DNA from: Mucilaginibacter_A sp965201005 | GTDB taxonomy: Bacteria; Bacteroidota; Bacteroidia; Sphingobacteriales; Sphingobacteriaceae | NCBI RefSeq assembly: GCF_965201005.1 | Contig: NZ_OZ241747.1 | Span: 3,224,001-3,288,000 of the forward strand | DNA length: 64,000 nucleotides | Reading direction: 5' to 3' | Program-made: the position numbers and the translations under genes | In this document: piece by piece, positions 1 to 8,889 of the stretch | How positions within the stretch are numbered: position 1 is the first letter of the stretch | Layout: each line of letters starts with the position of its first letter | Notes under the pieces: model-generated | The model's database searches: none | What the model was told of the DNA's origin: nothing | The model's input: the letters and a program-made list of their open reading frames with translations, nothing else

Positions 1-2275
1 CTGCCAGTTTATACGCTGTTTCTGCCTGTCCGTTATCACTTAAGGCACTTAAAATAGCCCTTGCACCAAGTACGCCAACATCAAGGTGCATTCCGTCAGC
101 CGCAACTCTTTTTGCAAGATTGGCAGCTACTTTACTTTTATATTCATCAGGTACAATTCCCCAAAGTAAAGCAACGCTTAATTCTGTTTGAAGGCCGCTA
201 CCATAAATCGCAGTTCCTTTATCAAAATATTTGTTATTAATAGCGGTTTTTATCTTTTCGGCCAGGGCATTGTAATAAGTAAAGTCTGACGTATTGCAAA
301 AAAGCTTCGCCACTTTCGACATGATGGTTGCATCAACAAAATAATAGATAGAGGAAGTATATTCTAACGGAGAATTGGATTTTACCGGGACCCAATCCCC
401 TCTGCCAAAAGTAGTCAGCCCTAAAGGGCTGATGCTCTCCACATATTTTAGATATTTTTTGATATTGATATAATTATCTTCCAGCGGCTTTTTGTCTCCG
501 TAAAAAAGGTACAGGTTCCATGGGATGATGGCTATCGTGCTTGTCCAGTCCGTGCCATTGGCGGTGCCATAGCCCCAGCCTCCTGTTGGTATAATATCGG
601 GCAGCACACCGTTTGGCTGTTGCTCGTCCCGGTGGTCGGCCATCCATTTTTCATAAATTGTAATGCCGTCAAAATTGTACAGCCCTGTTTCTACGGCAAA
701 ATGCCCGTCACCTGTCCACCCGTTTTTCTCACGCTGCGGGCAGTCGGTAGGATATCCAAACAGGTTGGATAAGTAGGAATTGTTTGTGGCCCGCCACAGT
801 TTGTTGATCAATTCGTTTGAAGAATTGACCCTGCCTGCTTCTGCTACATCGCTGTGCATAAAATAGCCCGTTAAATCGCCTTTGCTTAATTTAATGGGCT
901 TGCTGCTCGTTACTTCCACATACTGAAAACCTTTATAATTAAACTTGGGCATAAAATCAACGGTGCCTTTACCGTTTAAGGTAACTACATCTGTTGCAAA
1001 AAGGTCTTTGTTGTCATCCGGCCGATAATAAACATCAATATTAGAGATATCTACATGGCCATTTTTGTATACCCTTTCACCGTGCTTTAGCTTTACAATT
1101 GTCCCGTCATCTCCTGCCAGCCTAACCTCAGTTACACCCGCTATATTTCGGCCTAAGTCAAATACATAAGTTGTGTCATTAAATTTTTTTACGGATTTAG
1201 CTGGGATTTTTTCAACATTTCTTATAGGCTGCATCAGTTGGCTCACAATATTTTGTGAAGGGGTTGCACGCAGTTTGATGCCTTTCCAATCCTTGTCATC
1301 AAAACCAACAGTGTTCCAGCCGGGCATTTCAAAATGGGCATCATATTGTTCCCCTGTATAAATACTGTTTAGGACGATTGGCCCGGTATGTGTTTTCCAG
1401 GTATTGTCAGAGGTGATAATTTCGGTAGTACCATTTGTATAAGTTACCCTGATATCTAAACAAAAAGCCGGCCTTTCCCTCCAGGGTGCTTTATCAAAGT
1501 TCCATACTGCTTTTGACTGATGGTTGTACCAGCCATTGCCCAGCAAAACCCCAACTGCGTTTTTGCCTTGTTTTAATTGTGCGGTGATATCATAGCTTAC
1601 GTACAGGTTACGCCTGTCAAACCTTGTAAACATGGGGTCAAGCCGGTGGTTGCCAACTTTTGACCCGTTCAGGTATAGTTCATATAATCCGCCAACTGCT
1701 ATGTATGCCCTGGCTGATTTAATTTGTTTTTTGGCCTCAAATTCCTTTCTAAAATAGGGCGCTGGTTTAAAGTTGATGTCGTTGCGGTCGCTGATCCAAG
1801 TTCCATTCCAGTTTCCAGTATTTATCATGCCGGTTTCGATAGAACTAACAGTGCTTTTGAGCAGCGCATTATGGTTATTCCAGAGTAAAACTCTCCAGTA
1901 ATATTTAGTAAAGGGATCAAGCTTTTTACCTTGGTAAGTGACAAGGTTAGCCGAAGAATAGATTTTACCGGAATTCCACACACGGGCAACTTTATTCAAC
2001 AAAGCACTGGAATCTTTATCAAAAAGAATTTGATAAGCTGACTGTGCCGCATTAGCCCGGCTATCCTCCATCTTCCATGTTAATCGAGGATGTTCAGAAT
2101 CCATACCGATTGGATTTTGCAAATATTCACATTGCATTTTTATCACCATAGCAGCTTGCCCAGCACTTTTTCTATCAGAATTGGCCTTTTGTTTTTTTGT
2201 GAAACAGGACGTCAATAAAAAACAGGTTATCATCATGAAAAAACAGACCCGAAATAAAAACTTGTTCGATAACAT
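1..2275 (-). CDS. Alpha-L-rhamnosidase, GH78 (partial, C-terminus outside window)
   Basis: Open frame read from an ATG at 2275 down to the left edge without a stop, about 758 codons. The N-terminus has a lipoprotein signal ending LLTSC (Cys near residue 24), so the enzyme should be membrane-anchored in the periplasm or on the surface. N-terminal beta-sandwich regions follow, including the stretch VGGLYELYLNG (Bac_rhamnosid_N type). The catalytic (alpha/alpha)6 region contains DCPQREKNGWTGDG near residue 508, the GH78 acid motif. The family removes terminal alpha-L-rhamnose from pectin side chains or glycosides. It is the last gene of the minus-strand run that includes the isomerase, GH106, SusD and SusC. 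The substrate within the pectin family is inferred from the neighbours. Confidence 0.9.
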   Translation of the reverse strand, partial: MLSNKFLFRVCFFMMITCFLLTSCFTKKQKANSDRKSAGQAAMVIKMQCEYLQNPIGMDSEHPRLTWKMEDSRANAAQSAYQILFDKDSSALLNKVARVWNSGKIYSSANLVTYQGKKLDPFTKYYWRVLLWNNHNALLKSTVSSIETGMINTGNWNGTWISDRNDINFKPAPYFRKEFEAKKQIKSARAYIAVGGLYELYLNGSKVGNHRLDPMFTRFDRRNLYVSYDITAQLKQGKNAVGVLLGNGWYNHQSKAVWNFDKAPWRERPAFCLDIRVTYTNGTTEIITSDNTWKTHTGPIVLNSIYTGEQYDAHFEMPGWNTVGFDDKDWKGIKLRATPSQNIVSQLMQPIRNVEKIPAKSVKKFNDTTYVFDLGRNIAGVTEVRLAGDDGTIVKLKHGERVYKNGHVDISNIDVYYRPDDNKDLFATDVVTLNGKGTVDFMPKFNYKGFQYVEVTSSKPIKLSKGDLTGYFMHSDVAEAGRVNSSNELINKLWRATNNSYLSNLFGYPTDCPQREKNGWTGDGHFAVETGLYNFDGITIYEKWMADHRDEQQPNGVLPDIIPTGGWGYGTANGTDWTSTIAIIPWNLYLFYGDKKPLEDNYINIKKYLKYVESISPLGLTTFGRGDWVPVKSNSPLEYTSSIYYFVDATIMSKVAKLFCNTSDFTYYNALAEKIKTAINNKYFDKGTAIYGSGLQTELSVALLWGIVPDEYKSKVAANLAKRVAADGMHLDVGVLGARAILSALSDNGQAETAYKLA

Positions 2276-2328
2276 TTTTAATATTTTTAATATTTTTAAT
2301 TCCGCTTAATTTGATTGCGGCAGTTACG

Positions 2329-2420
2329 ATGCTTCTTTTACACCAGTAAATTTTGTGCTTCCCTAATCATGCTAATGCGAAGCAGATTAAATACTGATTT
2401 TTAGGTGATAAAAGAAGCAT
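2329..2420. repeat. Inverted pair of the 12-base dispersed motif
   Basis: ATGCTTCTTTTA at 2329-2340 faces TAAAAGAAGCAT at 2409-2420, about 68 bp apart, between the GH78 start and the isomerase stop. The right copy is preceded by TTTTTAGGTGA, giving the TTTTA-N5-TAAAA dyad. No clear outer GCCTGTTTAAATT arms were found here. Confidence 0.85.
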
Positions 2421-2450
2421 GGAAAATAACCTAAAAGGTTAGGAAAAAAA

Positions 2451-3884
2451 TCAGCAAACCTGTACAGTAGTTATCTTTAATATCTGCCCAAGCTTTTTAA
2501 TTTTTGATGCAATATTCCCTTGTCCTATGGCACAATGATGTGCTGGGCCTTCCTTATTCCAGGCTTCAACAAAATTTCGAGCACCAATTGAAAACCTATA
2601 CCGGCTGTTGGTGTTGCCTATTTCCAGGATTGCGCCCGGCACAGATTCGCCTTCGGCAACAAGAAGCTTAAGTGAACCGTTACCTGTTTCTACCACCGAA
2701 AGTAGCGTAACAGGGCCATAACTAACAGACATTTCAACAGACAAACCGCTGCCTACTTTACCATGATATACCTGTAATGGCTTTACCTTGATTTTACCTT
2801 CGGCTATGCCCGGATGGCATGGGCCGTCGTGCCCCATTAATACTACATCATCATTATAATCCATTGCATAATATTCAGTAAAAGACCCTCCGGAGCCAAA
2901 GCTGTCCATGATTTTCATAGCCTGGGCGTTTTTTATTTCATACTCGCCCGCTACAGGAATATTTTTACCTGTTAAAAGTGAGTTGCCCAGTATAATTGAT
3001 GTAGCTGTATTCTCGTTGGCATCATTACCTGTTCCTTTATGATAGTAAGCAAGTGAGCCAAGTTGATATTTAAGCACCAGCTTATCCAGGGCTACCGCTG
3101 TCTGCGCAGCCCGGTTTAGCTCAGTAGGTGAACAATCCGCTTGTACTTCAAAAGCATTTTCAATTTCCAGTATTTTATTGGCAATTTCATTACTGGTTAC
3201 CTGTTCTCTTAAATGCGATAGCTCATCAATTTCTATCACTTCCATATGGCCGCCAAAGGTAGCGCACTGCAAGGTAAGATCTGTATAAATATCCATCATA
3301 CCACCATAATAGTTACCCATAATACCCAATCTGTTGTGGTACATAATTCGAACTACCCTTGCAGCATCTATCCAATCTTTCATCTCCTGCCACACATGCG
3401 GATCATTGTTAAGCATACCAGTTATCTGGAAGAAAGGGATTTTACTACGGTTAAACACATTAGCAATTTCGGGTATGGAGCAAGATGAACAATTTGCCAG
3501 CCACTCGCCTGTCATAGCTGTTCTATTATTTAACTGGTTAAAGTTTACATAATCTATAGCTGCTTCAGGCGAGAGATTTAATACAATAACCGGAACATTT
3601 GCTTTTTTTACCACGGGCAAAACCGTAGCGGATAAAGCGTAGGTGGAAACATAAAGAAACAGTATATCCACATCTTCGCATTTAAATTTAGTTCCGGCTT
3701 CAAACGCTTTTTCCGGTGTATCGATTAAACCAAGGTTAACAATTTCAGCATCAAAGTTTTCTATACTTTTTGCCACTATATTAATATAACCGGTTAACCG
3801 TTCTTTTAGTCCGCTAAACTGATCCCAGTAAGCTTGCAAACCAATACCGAACAAGCCAACTTTTACCTTTGTTTGTTTAGTCAT
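2451..3884 (-). CDS. L-arabinose/L-fucose isomerase family sugar isomerase (AraA-like)
   Basis: 477 residues, no signal peptide, so cytoplasmic. The N-terminal Rossmann-like region (KVGLFGIGLQAYWDQF, then DVDILFLYVSTYALS) and the C-terminal region with GHDGPCHPG and a final HHCAIGQGN segment fit the AraA/FucI isomerase fold as found in Bacteroidetes. These enzymes convert aldoses to ketoses with a divalent metal. Placed between two alpha-L-rhamnosidase genes on the same strand, it probably acts on a sugar released by the locus (L-rhamnose, L-fucose or L-arabinose); the sequence alone does not decide which. Dispersed repeats lie on both sides. Confidence 0.75.
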   Translation of the reverse strand: MTKQTKVKVGLFGIGLQAYWDQFSGLKERLTGYINIVAKSIENFDAEIVNLGLIDTPEKAFEAGTKFKCEDVDILFLYVSTYALSATVLPVVKKANVPVIVLNLSPEAAIDYVNFNQLNNRTAMTGEWLANCSSCSIPEIANVFNRSKIPFFQITGMLNNDPHVWQEMKDWIDAARVVRIMYHNRLGIMGNYYGGMMDIYTDLTLQCATFGGHMEVIEIDELSHLREQVTSNEIANKILEIENAFEVQADCSPTELNRAAQTAVALDKLVLKYQLGSLAYYHKGTGNDANENTATSIILGNSLLTGKNIPVAGEYEIKNAQAMKIMDSFGSGGSFTEYYAMDYNDDVVLMGHDGPCHPGIAEGKIKVKPLQVYHGKVGSGLSVEMSVSYGPVTLLSVVETGNGSLKLLVAEGESVPGAILEIGNTNSRYRFSIGARNFVEAWNKEGPAHHCAIGQGNIASKIKKLGQILKITTVQVC

Positions 3885-3904
3885 TATTTGTAGTGTTCTT
3901 TAGC

Positions 3905-4064
3905 GCCTGTTTAAAATTTGTTCAATATATTTTCTATGCTTCTTTTATCACCTAAAAATTGGTAAGCATTTACTTCTTTGGTCTATTTAAATTGAGGTAA
4001 ATATCAATTTTTATAGGATAAAAGAAGCATTGATATTCTTTGTTATATAAATTTAAACAAGCTC
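3905..4064. repeat. Composite MITE-like element, about 160 bp
   Basis: Outer arms GCCTGTTTAAAATTT (3905-3919) and AAATTTAAACAAGCTC (4049-4064) enclose the inner motif pair ATGCTTCTTTTA (3936-3947) and GATAAAAGAAGCAT (ending 4030). The right arm ends one base before the stop codon of the GH106 gene. Confidence 0.85.
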
Positions 4065-4065
4065 T

Positions 4066-7053
4066 TTATTGTTTCTGATGTGTTATTGTTACCGGCCCGA
4101 TCAACCCCGATTCCAATAAGGGCGAATCCGCGTTGTACTGCCTGGTAGTTGTAAAAGTATATCTGCCACTTGTACGCGGCAAACCTTTCAGCAACCATTC
4201 CGGCCATTTATCATCTACAATTCCATCATAAGGCTTTTTCTCATCCCCAATCAGCCGGTTGGCCCATAAATTAATTACCTGGATAGCTAATTTATTATTT
4301 CCTGCTTTAACCGCACCGGATATATCTACCCGCCATGGTGCAGCCCAAACTACGCCGAGATCTTTCCCGTTCAGGATTATCCGTGCCATATTTTTAACCT
4401 TTCCAAGTTCGAGAAACAAAGAACCTTTAACATTTTTTACCCAGTTAAATTCCTTATGGTAAACCGCTGATCCGGAGTAATAACGGATACCTTCATTGCT
4501 GCTTGTACGCCAGTCGGTAAGGTTATCAAATACCGTGTTTGCAGGGCCACCCCATTTGGGATCAAAGTTTACTCTCCATTTTCCGTTCAATGTTAGCAGG
4601 GTTTGCGTATCAGATGCCGCATTTATTCCGGTTGATTTCCATTTGTTCTCTGCTGCAAATACGATAAAAGCACTCTCAAAAGCATCCAGTTGTATAGCTG
4701 CTGAGGTAATCCCTTTTTCTGTTTTGAAGGCTTTGATCTTGCTAAGTTTACCGGTGTTGGCATCCCATCTTTCGGGCGACCCCTTTACATTGCGAAACTG
4801 GCCTATGGTTTTAACTGCTTTATCTGTTTTGTTGGATACAAAATAGATATCCCAATCGGCCGAAGTACGATGGGTATATCTTAAACTGCCGTCTGATTTA
4901 AAGTCTTCATTTATTCCGTTTTCTTTAAGAATGGCAGATGTGAAAGCATACTGAGGATAAAGATGATCGGGATTGCTGCCTACGGGTTTGCCCCAAATAA
5001 TCAGTCCGTCTCCATATTGCCGACGGACGACATTGCCGGGTAAAACAGTATCTCCCCAAATCATTTTACTTAATGTTTTAATTTGATCATCACAAGCCGG
5101 GTAACCTTCAAGGCTTGGCGAGCGCAAAGGCGGATTACCAACTATAGTTGCACCTTGTTTTATTAAATCACCTATTTTAATAAGTAATTTCGGTGTCATT
5201 GATTCATAAATAGGCAATACCAGTAACCTATAACTGGCACCTCCGGGAAATACAACCTGATGATCTTTTACAGTTGTGTGCATGAGCTGGCCGGGTGAAC
5301 AACCATCAAAATTATAACCTCGTCTGTCTCCTATGGTATCACCAATAATTGCTGAGGAAGGCGGTACAAATACCTGTGGTGAACCCTCGGGCGTAAGATA
5401 AAGCACATCGGCTACCGTACGGCCTTGTTGTAAAACGTATTGATTTCGGGTAATGTAATCATGGTAAGCGTTAACCATAGGCCACCACGTTTGGTTGCGA
5501 TCCCAGTGGACACCAAATGGCCCCATGGTTGCACCGGGCTTTAATGAATCTGCCAGAAACTGATTTTGAAACGTATGATATGCAAACTGGTTGATACCTG
5601 ATGCGAAAGCCCAGTCGCCCTGGTTTTTCATCGAAGCAGGATGCTGTTTCCAGCCTTCGTTATTTTGAGCGGTAAAAGCTTCTGCCGGAATCAATGATTT
5701 TCCCATAACATGGCCAACAGAGGTAGCTTCAATAACACTGTAAGCTGAATTGAAACCAAACCCTTTACTCCAAAACTCTGCCATAGGTACATCTGCAACA
5801 GAACCGAGTTCAAGATCTGCTGTCGGGTTCATGTCATAAGGCTCAATGGACAATGACAGGTGGTGACGCTTTGCATATTTTTTAACCTGATTCGCATGAT
5901 TTTCTAAAACGAGTTCTTGAGAAGTTTGCCTTAAATCCCACAAAAAGCGTTCACTTTCTTCTAAACTGCCTACAATTTGGCCGGCATAAACCGGATAATA
6001 TTTTAGCGGATCATATTTTCGTCTTTTTATAAATTCTTCTCTAAATTGAGATGTCCAGTTTTGCGCGCCCATTTCCCAACTATCCATGTGAAGACGTTTT
6101 AAACCGCCTGTGGCTTTTTGATCTACCTGACCAATCTTATTAAGCAGGTTTCCAACATATTTATCAAGATGTGCGTTTAGGGCAAGTGTATCAAATTTAT
6201 CAACTTCAAAACCTAAACCAGGAACGGGAGCAGGGCGTGTAATGGCTCCGTTATTACGGCTTACAAAGCGCATAATGACCCACTTACCAGAAGGTGGCGA
6301 CCAGTTCAGTATGCCATTAGCTTGCATTTTATCTGTTAAATCAAGTATCCTATTTTTTAGTATTGCATCTTTGTTGCTACTGATATTTGCCGGTGGTGGC
6401 AAATATGGTTTAACAGTATCGGAGCTATATGGTGCCCGATAATACAAGGCTTTTTCCTCAAAATCTGTTATCGGCTTATCCTGTTCTGTTGCAGGGAAAG
6501 CCAGAACTGCAACGTCTTGATAATATTTTAACCATTCTTTTTTAACTTCAGGCGTTAGGCTGCCCTCTCCAAAAAAAGGTTTTTTAGGCGGTGGAACAGG
6601 CAATACAATTGCCTTTTTATCACCTGCAACTACTGTAATCTGGCTCGATACCAAGTGCTGCATAGATTGGCCGGCTTTTACCCAGGGGCCGCCGCTGCCC
6701 GTCCAACCAGGGCCGATGCCAAGCGTCATTTCAATCCCTAACCGCCGGGCTTCTTTTTCGGCATGTACAAAAAGTGCTGTCCATTTGTCACTCAAGAACG
6801 TTACGTTGCCCCTTGGCACGCCAACATTAACCTCCAGAAATATAAGATTACCAAGGCCTGCTTTGTGCATTGATTCAAGATCTTTAGTGATCGTTTCTGC
6901 AGACATATTACCGTCCATGAAATACCAGTACACGCCGGGTTTGTACTGGTTTGGCGGATGAAGAAAATTTGCTTTAAGTTTTGCTAACTGCGCATAACTG
7001 TTTATTGAAGCACAAAAAATGCAGTATAAAAGAAGTATTTTTTTGGCAGGCAT
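4066..7053 (-). CDS. Secreted glycoside hydrolase, GH106 alpha-L-rhamnosidase-like
   Basis: 995 residues with an N-terminal signal peptide ending SINSYAQ (about residue 22). The segment FLHPPNQYKPGVYWYFMDGNMS and the following GIGPGWTGSGGPW are typical of the Glyco_hydro_106-like family. The C-terminal 160 residues look like a GH2-type jelly-roll sugar-binding domain (LFLELGKVKNMARIILNGKDLG). GH106 enzymes release alpha-L-rhamnose by inversion, mostly from rhamnogalacturonan. Together with GH78 this gives the locus two rhamnosidase families. The signal peptide codons contain a one-mismatch copy of the dispersed motif (TAAAAGAAGTAT, 7027-7038). Confidence 0.85.
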   Translation of the reverse strand: MPAKKILLLYCIFCASINSYAQLAKLKANFLHPPNQYKPGVYWYFMDGNMSAETITKDLESMHKAGLGNLIFLEVNVGVPRGNVTFLSDKWTALFVHAEKEARRLGIEMTLGIGPGWTGSGGPWVKAGQSMQHLVSSQITVVAGDKKAIVLPVPPPKKPFFGEGSLTPEVKKEWLKYYQDVAVLAFPATEQDKPITDFEEKALYYRAPYSSDTVKPYLPPPANISSNKDAILKNRILDLTDKMQANGILNWSPPSGKWVIMRFVSRNNGAITRPAPVPGLGFEVDKFDTLALNAHLDKYVGNLLNKIGQVDQKATGGLKRLHMDSWEMGAQNWTSQFREEFIKRRKYDPLKYYPVYAGQIVGSLEESERFLWDLRQTSQELVLENHANQVKKYAKRHHLSLSIEPYDMNPTADLELGSVADVPMAEFWSKGFGFNSAYSVIEATSVGHVMGKSLIPAEAFTAQNNEGWKQHPASMKNQGDWAFASGINQFAYHTFQNQFLADSLKPGATMGPFGVHWDRNQTWWPMVNAYHDYITRNQYVLQQGRTVADVLYLTPEGSPQVFVPPSSAIIGDTIGDRRGYNFDGCSPGQLMHTTVKDHQVVFPGGASYRLLVLPIYESMTPKLLIKIGDLIKQGATIVGNPPLRSPSLEGYPACDDQIKTLSKMIWGDTVLPGNVVRRQYGDGLIIWGKPVGSNPDHLYPQYAFTSAILKENGINEDFKSDGSLRYTHRTSADWDIYFVSNKTDKAVKTIGQFRNVKGSPERWDANTGKLSKIKAFKTEKGITSAAIQLDAFESAFIVFAAENKWKSTGINAASDTQTLLTLNGKWRVNFDPKWGGPANTVFDNLTDWRTSSNEGIRYYSGSAVYHKEFNWVKNVKGSLFLELGKVKNMARIILNGKDLGVVWAAPWRVDISGAVKAGNNKLAIQVINLWANRLIGDEKKPYDGIVDDKWPEWLLKGLPRTSGRYTFTTTRQYNADSPLLESGLIGPVTITHQKQ

Positions 7054-7149
7054 TTATATAAATTGTTTTAGTTTTCCATAGATCAAAAACACATCGGAAA
7101 TTGAATTTTAGCTGATACGAAAAACTTATACATAAACTCATTTTTATAA

Positions 7150-7309
7150 GAGCCTGTTTAAATTTACACAACAAAAAATGCCAATGCTTCTTTTACCCTA
7201 TAAAAAATTGTGTTTGCATCAATTTAAATAAATCAAAAATCAAATGCTTACCATTTTTTATGCGATAAAAGAAGCATAGAAAACAAATTGACGAAATTTA
7301 GAAAGTCTC
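7150..7309. repeat. Composite MITE-like element, about 160 bp
   Basis: Left outer arm GAGCCTGTTTAAATT (7150-7164), inner pair ATGCTTCTTTTA (7184-7195) and GATAAAAGAAGCAT (7264-7277), and a decayed right outer arm AAATTTAGAAAGTCTC (7294-7309). It fills the gap between the SusD stop and the GH106 start. Confidence 0.85.
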
Positions 7310-7322
7310 CAAACATATTTCA

Positions 7323-8870
7323 TTAGTACCCCGGATTTTGTGTCAATTTATTGTTAATCAGCAATTCCCTGTTTGGGATTGCATAGATAAATTTATTTGG
7401 CGTTATAATGAAAGTATTAGGCAGTAAAAAACCGTACAGCGCTTTCATCCGGATTCCTTTGGCAGTTAATACATCTATGGCCATATTATTTCTAATAAGA
7501 TCTGTCCATCTGTGGTTTTCAAATGCCAGCTCATGCCTCATTTCGTCTGATACGTTTTGTTTGGTAGCGACAACAAGTGTAGGCAAGCCGGCCCTAATCC
7601 GTACTTTGTTTAAATAGGGCAAAGCATCAGCGGGCTTCCCTTCTGCAACCAGGCATTCGGCCAACAAAAGTAATGCCCCTGAATACCGGAACACAGGCCA
7701 GTTATCATTTGTGTTAAACTGAACCTGGTAAGGTGGATGAAGATATTTTTTAATAAAATAATAATAGCTGAGGCCCGGGGTTGGTACATAATTTACCGGG
7801 CTTTTTACGGCCTTTGTGTTTAGCACTTCTGTTGTTACTGTCCCTTCAGCTACGCCAATTGAAGCAGGTAGGCGGAGATCGCCTTTTTCATAGGAATCAA
7901 CCATTTCCTGAGTAGGGACGTTCCAGCCGCCTGAGCCTAAGCCTCCTCCGGCATTGGTTCCAATTACTCCGAGTATTGCTTCTGGATTTATAGTTTTAGG
8001 TATAAACCTCCAGATAAAGTCGCTCTGCTGGCCATCGTTGCCAATTTTATACTGAACCTCAAATATTGACTCTTTATTGTTCTTATTGTTTGGGTCAAAA
8101 ACGTCAGCATAATTACCCAACAAGTCATAATTCATTTTCGTAACATCCAGCAAAGCGGCTTCAGCATTTGCCAGTTCTTTTGTTGGTTTTGACATATAGG
8201 TATAAGCCAGCAAGACTTTAGCTGCACCTTTGGTTGCCCTGCCGGTTTGCGGAAATACCGTAGCAACGGGTAGTATCGGTATGGCGGCATTCAAGTCCAA
8301 TATGATCTGTGCATACACTTGGTCAGCTGTGCTCCGTGGCAGGAACGCGCCGTCAACATTTGTCACTTCTTCCAGTTGAAGCGGTACACCGCCATAATGC
8401 TGAACAAGGTCATAGTAATAAAATGCACGCAGAAATAATGCCTCGCCGGAAACCTGGTCCTTATCGGCCTGCGCGAGTACAGAACCCTTAATCCTGGTAA
8501 GTATTGTGTTCACCCTTGCAATACCGGAATAGTCATTTCCATAACGGTTTCCGGGTGAATTGAGGTTTTGACTACTGAAGCTATCGTCAGTAAATTCTGC
8601 AAATGGCTCCGTACTTGTCCCCGTACCCCGGTCAGCCGAATAATAAGTGAAGAATGTGTTGTCTGACCGCATTTCGTCCATATAAATGCCAGTAAATGCA
8701 ACACCCCGTAAATTAGTATATGCCCCGGCAAGTGCCTGATTATATTGTGCTGCATTTTTATAAAAAGAGGCGGAGCTTAACTGTGTCTGTGGAATCAAGT
8801 TTAAATCTTCCTTTTTTTTACACGATAACAAACAGGTAAGCGACAATGATATGTATAGTAACTTTTTCAT
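7323..8870 (-). CDS. RagB/SusD family outer-membrane glycan-binding lipoprotein
   Basis: 515 residues, lipoprotein signal LTCLLSC with the lipidated Cys at residue 17, followed by KKKEDLNLIPQTQLS, the usual SusD opening. The N-terminal TPR-like part has RAFYYYDLVQHYGGVPL, a hallmark of the family. The C-terminal RagB/SusD region includes LLLAECLVAEG and RHELAFENHRWTDLIRN. SusD proteins cap the SusC channel at the cell surface and bind the glycan. It starts 19 bp after the SusC stop, so the pair is surely co-transcribed. Confidence 0.95.
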   Translation of the reverse strand: MKKLLYISLSLTCLLSCKKKEDLNLIPQTQLSSASFYKNAAQYNQALAGAYTNLRGVAFTGIYMDEMRSDNTFFTYYSADRGTGTSTEPFAEFTDDSFSSQNLNSPGNRYGNDYSGIARVNTILTRIKGSVLAQADKDQVSGEALFLRAFYYYDLVQHYGGVPLQLEEVTNVDGAFLPRSTADQVYAQIILDLNAAIPILPVATVFPQTGRATKGAAKVLLAYTYMSKPTKELANAEAALLDVTKMNYDLLGNYADVFDPNNKNNKESIFEVQYKIGNDGQQSDFIWRFIPKTINPEAILGVIGTNAGGGLGSGGWNVPTQEMVDSYEKGDLRLPASIGVAEGTVTTEVLNTKAVKSPVNYVPTPGLSYYYFIKKYLHPPYQVQFNTNDNWPVFRYSGALLLLAECLVAEGKPADALPYLNKVRIRAGLPTLVVATKQNVSDEMRHELAFENHRWTDLIRNNMAIDVLTAKGIRMKALYGFLLPNTFIITPNKFIYAIPNRELLINNKLTQNPGY

Positions 8871-8889
8871 TTCAAAATATTTATATTAA